Position numbers and translations under genes: made by a program. 5,745 nucleotides of DNA from Donghicola sp036139795 (GTDB taxonomy: Bacteria; Pseudomonadota; Alphaproteobacteria; Rhodobacterales; Rhodobacteraceae). The stretch is from the NCBI GenBank assembly GCA_036139795.1, contig JAYZYX010000191.1:1-5745 (forward strand), in the 5' to 3' direction. Under the pieces are notes generated by a model. The model did no database searches and was not told the origin of the DNA. It saw only the letters and a list, made by a program, of their open reading frames with translations. This document shows, piece after piece, positions 4,770 to 5,745 of the stretch (positions are counted from its first letter, which is position 1; each line of letters opens with the position of its first letter).

Positions 4770-5745
4770 TCAGTTTGCTGTCTTGGCTTGCTCGGCCTCG
4801 ATGGCCCGCCATTTTGCCACGTTGGCGTTGTGCTCGGCCAGTGTGGCGGCGAAAGCATGTCCGCCAGTCCCATCGGCCACAAAGAACAGATAGTCGCTCT
4901 GTGCGGGGCCGACGGCGGCCTGAAGGCTGGCCAGACCGGGGTTCGCAATCGGTGTCGGCGGCAAGCCGCGGATCACATAGGTGTTCCAAGGGGTCTCGCG
5001 GCGCAGCTCGGACTGACGCAGACCACGGCCCAAGACGCCCTTTCCTTCGGTCACGCCATAGATCACCGTCGGGTCGGTTTGCAGCGGCATCCCCTGCTCA
5101 AGACGGTTCACAAACACGCTGGACACCAAAGGCCGCTCCGAAGCCACACCGGTCTCTTTCTCGATGATCGAAGCCAGTGTTACCATCTCTTCCGGCGTCG
5201 CGATCGGCAGATCAGACACCCGAGTCGCCCAAACCGACGCAATCCGGTCGTTCTGCAACTGAACCATCCGGTCAATGACGCTGGAACGGCTGTCGCCAAC
5301 GCTGACCTCATAGCTATCGGGCGCCAGCGAGCCCTCGGCGGGAACCGCAGCAATCTCGCCTTCCAGCACATCCACAGCTTTCAGCGCCTCAACCACCTGC
5401 CAGCTGGTCACACCTTCGGCCAGAGCCACGCGATAACGGGTATCGGCACGGCTTTTGACCTCGGTCACTTCCGCAGGAACCTCAGCTTCGCCACCGGGGG
5501 TGTACTCGGCGATTTCCTCAAAGCGCCCCGTTGTCGGGTCCATCTCGCGCACTTCGCCAAGCAAGGAATTTACACCAACGCGATAGACAATCTCTGTCCC
5601 GCAAGAGCTGGCACCACCACGGGTCACGATATCGACGATCTCTTCCATCGACGCGCCCTCAGGCACCAGATAGCTGCCCGCTTTCAGTTGCGCGGTCTTG
5701 TCCGCATAATCGGCACCGATCCGCATGATCTGCGGGCTGCTGATC
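4770..5745 (-). CDS. mltG: Endolytic murein transglycosylase MltG, 5' end beyond the window
   Basis: MltG is an inner-membrane lytic transglycosylase that cuts nascent glycan strands in the periplasm and sets their length. The reading frame is open at the right edge (codons for ISSPQI precede the first internal Met at 5726), so the true start, membrane anchor and first residues lie outside. Counting from that Met, 318 residues are visible. LKAGSYLVPEGASMEEIVDIV (14-34) and YRVALAEGVTSWQVVEAL (98-115) belong to the LysM-like region, and GSLAPDSYEV (132-141) leads into the catalytic domain. The YceG/MltG core is LASIIEKETGVASERPLVSS (184-203) with catalytic Glu189, then VFVNRLEQGMPLQTDPTVIYG (204-224), TYVIRGLPPTPIANPG (249-264) and YLFFVADGTGGHAF (279-292). 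Residues about 41-95 look like an insert in the LysM-like region. TGA at 4772-4770 is followed at once by the terminator. As a housekeeping gene it marks the host flank of the GTA cluster. Confidence 0.95.
   Translation of the reverse strand, partial: ISSPQIMRIGADYADKTAQLKAGSYLVPEGASMEEIVDIVTRGGASSCGTEIVYRVGVNSLLGEVREMDPTTGRFEEIAEYTPGGEAEVPAEVTEVKSRADTRYRVALAEGVTSWQVVEALKAVDVLEGEIAAVPAEGSLAPDSYEVSVGDSRSSVIDRMVQLQNDRIASVWATRVSDLPIATPEEMVTLASIIEKETGVASERPLVSSVFVNRLEQGMPLQTDPTVIYGVTEGKGVLGRGLRQSELRRETPWNTYVIRGLPPTPIANPGLASLQAAVGPAQSDYLFFVADGTGGHAFAATLAEHNANVAKWRAIEAEQAKTAN

Noticed and set aside
4660..4989. 109-codon minus-strand frame overlapping the mltG 3' end and the terminator
   Set aside because: It is in another frame of mltG, runs through the terminator hairpin and shows no domain.
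1..5745. tRNA, rRNA, CRISPR array, insertion sequence, toxin-antitoxin or defence genes
   Set aside because: I saw no regularly spaced repeats, transposase motifs, tRNA-like cloverleaf or defence domains. Apart from about 340 intergenic bases, the window is fully accounted for by mltG and five GTA genes.

Overview
The window is GC-rich, and every gene I can support lies on the minus strand, so it is read from high to low coordinates. Gene order, protein sequences and an intergenic hairpin motif point to an alphaproteobacterium of the Rhodobacteraceae (Rhodobacterales). The content is the head and packaging end of a gene transfer agent (GTA) cluster of the Rhodobacter capsulatus type (RcGTA), next to a cell-wall housekeeping gene.

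Layout in transcription order (right to left). (1) 5745-4770: the 3' part of mltG, an endolytic peptidoglycan transglycosylase, cut by the right edge of the window. (2) 4768-4741: a perfect 10-bp stem hairpin with a T-rich 3' arm, a convincing terminator for mltG. (3) 4740-4519: about 220 bp without a gene. It holds a hairpin/TATTTT motif that I recognise as common between Rhodobacteraceae genes, then the leader of the GTA operon. (4) 4518-4171: a small helical protein matching GTA gene g1 (small terminase). (5) 4307-2901: large terminase g2, overlapping g1. (6) 2900-2802: a 99-bp gap with a perfect 14-bp palindrome and an AT-rich tract. (7) 2801-1629: HK97-type portal g3. (8) 1623-1090: HK97-type prohead protease g4. 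(9) 1069-1: HK97-fold major capsid protein g5, open at the left edge.

Together these genes build and fill a capsid. The protease matures the capsid protein and the portal forms the DNA entry vertex. TerS and TerL dock on the portal, pump DNA and cut it. In the RcGTA system the packaged DNA is mostly random host DNA, and the tail genes lie downstream of g5, beyond the left edge here. All five head genes are intact as far as they are visible, and there is no integrase, repressor, lysogeny module or attachment site. The cluster therefore looks like a maintained, host-integrated GTA and not a decaying prophage. I found no previously undescribed system. The points most worth a second look are the large g1/g2 overlap, the palindrome between g2 and g3, the lack of a g3.5 gene between g3 and g4, and the leader that probably controls the operon.
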